Below are positions 61,474-64,000 of a DNA stretch of 64,000 nucleotides, one piece after another (position 1 is the stretch's first letter; the number at the start of each line of letters is the position of its first letter). The position numbers and the translations under genes were made by a program. The stretch is taken from positions 9,315,156 to 9,379,155 of the forward strand of contig JARCOQ010000002.1 in assembly GCA_029207755.1 (NCBI GenBank). Direction: 5' to 3'. Source of the stretch: Chamaea fasciata. Its lineage: Eukaryota > Chordata > Aves > Passeriformes > Sylviidae. The notes below the pieces were generated by a model. The model saw nothing but the letters and a program-made list of their open reading frames with translations, had not been told where the DNA came from and ran no database searches.

Positions 61474-64000
61474 ATATCTCATGTAAGTGTTTAATCCATC
61501 TCTAAAAATGTTAGTAGAAGAACTGTAATCCCAACTGAGTGAACAAAACAGTCATTAACATGCACAAGGATGGAGTTGTCTGAATGGCTTACTGTTTTGT
61601 TTTGAAATATATGAAACTACAGTTCAGTAAGCTCTTCCTGCATATTAGTAGAGTCCCTTTTTGGGAGGCTTAGATATTTGAGATGACGGTGATTCAAAAG
61701 GAAGACCTCAGATACATATTCCCTAGCAAAACATACAGATCACTAAGATACTGATTTAAAAAAATAAACAAACAAACCCTGTCTTTACACTTGGAACAGA
61801 CCTCCATTTTTTCCTTAAGTGTTTTCTAGAATACCCAGGAAATTCTTTTCCCTGGAGTATGAGTGTAATGAAGTCTTAAGTGTCCAAGGAGGTGTTGGTA
61901 CAAAAACATAAAAACTACTACAATTTTTCAGGTGCAGCTCTCTCAACTGTCATGTTCTGTTTTCTTTATTTGTGAATGAATTAAGATTTCCATTAGTTTT
62001 TTGTTTTGTTTTGGTTTTTTTTCTAATATGAAACTGTTTTCTAACTAAAAAAATATAGAATTTTTTTACAGGAATGAATTTTCTGATGTTTTTATTAGTT
62101 TGAAATAGTATCACAGATTAAGGGAAGAAATATTTGCACCCTCTGAAGCTGCTTAATATAAGACAGTGCCTCATGACCTAATAGGTATATACTTTAACTC
62201 TTGCAACTGCCTTTTTTATTTTTTTTTTCTTCCTGGCCTTAGCTTTTTCCTCTTATTCCCCCATAGCAATTTCAACTCAGAGTATAATACTCATATAATT
62301 TCCCTCTAGATTTGAATCCAACGACTGGACAGATCTATTAGTACACAAAAGCAAATTTGCACACCTTTAGGATTAAGCTTTTTAAAGGCTTCTTATTGAC
62401 TGCATCATTAGATATTAGGGAACAAACTTTATGTAAGGATTTCTTCAGTGACACTCCTGGAACAAAATCTTACTAAAAGTTTATTTCTTTGCTTGTTCCA
62501 TATAATCAATATTTCTGATAATCAGAGTCTGATTTAGGACACTGAGCTCATTCCTTGTTGCTCTGTGCATCCTCAGGTTTTGGGATACTAAAAAGGCTGA
62601 TATCCTCTGACACATACAAAAGTGAAAGAACAGAATATGTCTTTTCCTCCACTCCATCCAGCCTCCCATTAATTATCTATCATTCCAGTTATTTGGGGTT
62701 TTGTAAGTTTCCCCTACTGTGTGGGGAAAACAGTACTTACAAACGTGGGCTCATGCTAGCCAGGAAAGGCGGGTGATAGATGAACCCTCTGCCAATGTCC
62801 AGACTGAGAAAACTCACATTTCCTTCTCACAGAAAAATAAAAATGCAAAATAAAATAACATAAAAAGCTGATGATTTTTTACAAAGCTTCCCAAGCCTTC
62901 CAGTTTTCAGTAAAACTGATGTCCTTGTCAGGTTCATTGTAAGGAGCACTGGATATTTGCTCAGCTGTAGAAATCTGGAGCCAAAGATTGTGGGTTCACT
63001 GAAATGGCATTTTCCAATTAAACTGTGTTTTGCTGGAAGTTCCCCAAGCTCTACCAAACACCATGGTTATACATCCTATGTAAACTACAGATTTGCATCA
63101 TTTTTGCATGACAGATTTTTGAATACATAAGTCTTGGGGGAACAAAGCTTTGCAAGGTGAACATTACAAAATGCCCAGTGATTTTTCCCTTCTCCCACAG
63201 GCTTTTCTGCAGGCATGCATAATAGGGACATTAGTTATTAAATTGGCACTGGGTCTTTCTCTATTTCTCTATCATTTTCAAACAGGTTAATTAAAGCTTA
63301 TTTATATGCCAGTAAAATAGAAGGTAACTTGAGTCAGAGGAAACATCAGCACACATTTTATCATAAATCCTTCTGAACTTATAAATGACCTTCAACCACT
63401 TTCAATATCTACCTCTTGAAAGGTACAAATACCTGCATCTTCATTTGTTTTTCAAAACCAAAGCAAAAAAAAGAATTTTTGTTTTCTTTTGTTTTACGTG
63501 GGACTTCCTTTTCTAGAATCCTGTGTTGTAACTGTCAATAAGCTCAAAGGAAGAAATCATATTGCATAGTTACCATTCATGAAGAATGAGAAAGAAAAAT
63601 AAAACCTTCTCCTGAGATTAAAAACAAAATAACGGCTTACCACATAGTTCATTGGCTGACATGCAAATGCACCAGCATTGGGCACTTCATTATAGGCAAT
63701 ATCGGCACTTAGGCACTTTTTAGCCTAAGTGAGATGCAGGTAAACAAAGCCAGAATTTCATCCTCAGCCTCTCAGCTCCTTTGGAGACAGATGTTGACAC
63801 AATTGCAAGTGCAATTTCTATGTACAGATCAGAGACAGAAAGCCCCAGGTAGTGCTGGTATACAAAAAAATGTAATTAGCCACAAGTACAAAAAACTTGG
63901 TCGTATCTGTGCTGCTCAAGGCCCAAAGCCAAAATGTTAGGGCTCACTTGTATCAAGGTACAATTTCTGTTTCCTTCGTGTGTGTGCTCCTTACCAACAG
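61474..64000. other. Unique A+T-rich DNA, no gene seen
   Basis: No recognisable gene, RNA or mobile element. Only short T/A runs occur (for example near 62003-62020 and 62215-62230), plus brief frames without known domains. Confidence 0.55.

Noticed and set aside
1..64000. tRNA, rRNA, U-snRNA genes, CRISPR arrays, bacterial operons or terminators
   Set aside because: Read through for the usual box sequences and repeat-spacer patterns and found none; the sequence is vertebrate nuclear DNA in character.

Overview
This window looks like a gene-poor stretch of a bird genome, either intergenic or deep intronic. Three things point to a bird. (1) There are several 3' ends of CR1-type LINEs, one with a decayed reverse-transcriptase region. 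(2) There are long terminal repeats (LTRs) of two families that I recognise from avian genomes. (3) I see no Alu, B1 or L1-like sequence. The DNA is A+T-rich by eye, poor in CpG, has no CpG island, and is full of A/T homopolymer and simple-repeat tracts. The retained LTR types suggest Neoaves, possibly a songbird; that part is inference from memory, not from a search.

Layout: 1-890 is an LTR cut by the left edge of the window. 890-5435 is unique A+T-rich DNA. 5436-5573 is a CR1 3' end. 7335-7407 is a weaker CR1 tail. 7.4-21.8 kb is unique DNA with microsatellites. 21.8-22.94 kb holds the largest CR1 copy, whose reverse-transcriptase region is broken by stops and frameshifts. 22.9-32.2 kb is unique DNA. 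32.2-32.76 kb is an unexplained GC-richer block directly followed by an LTR (32761-33319). 33.3-45.24 kb is unique DNA. 45241-45744 is a second LTR of that family. 45.7-59.0 kb is unique DNA including a striking A/C-rich compound repeat at 57.6 kb. 59022-59175 is another CR1 3' end. 60540-60915 is a GC-richer block abutting a third LTR of the same family (60916-61473). 61.5-64 kb is unique DNA.

I find no protein-coding gene, tRNA, rRNA, CRISPR array or operon that I can support. The longest reading frames free of repeats (about 140-150 codons) are about what chance gives in 64 kb, and none has a recognisable domain. All four LTRs lie in the minus orientation and all recognised CR1 pieces in the plus orientation. 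Several stretches without repeats, rich in TAATTA-like cores, look like possible conserved non-coding elements; comparative alignment would decide this. I did not find a new biological system here.
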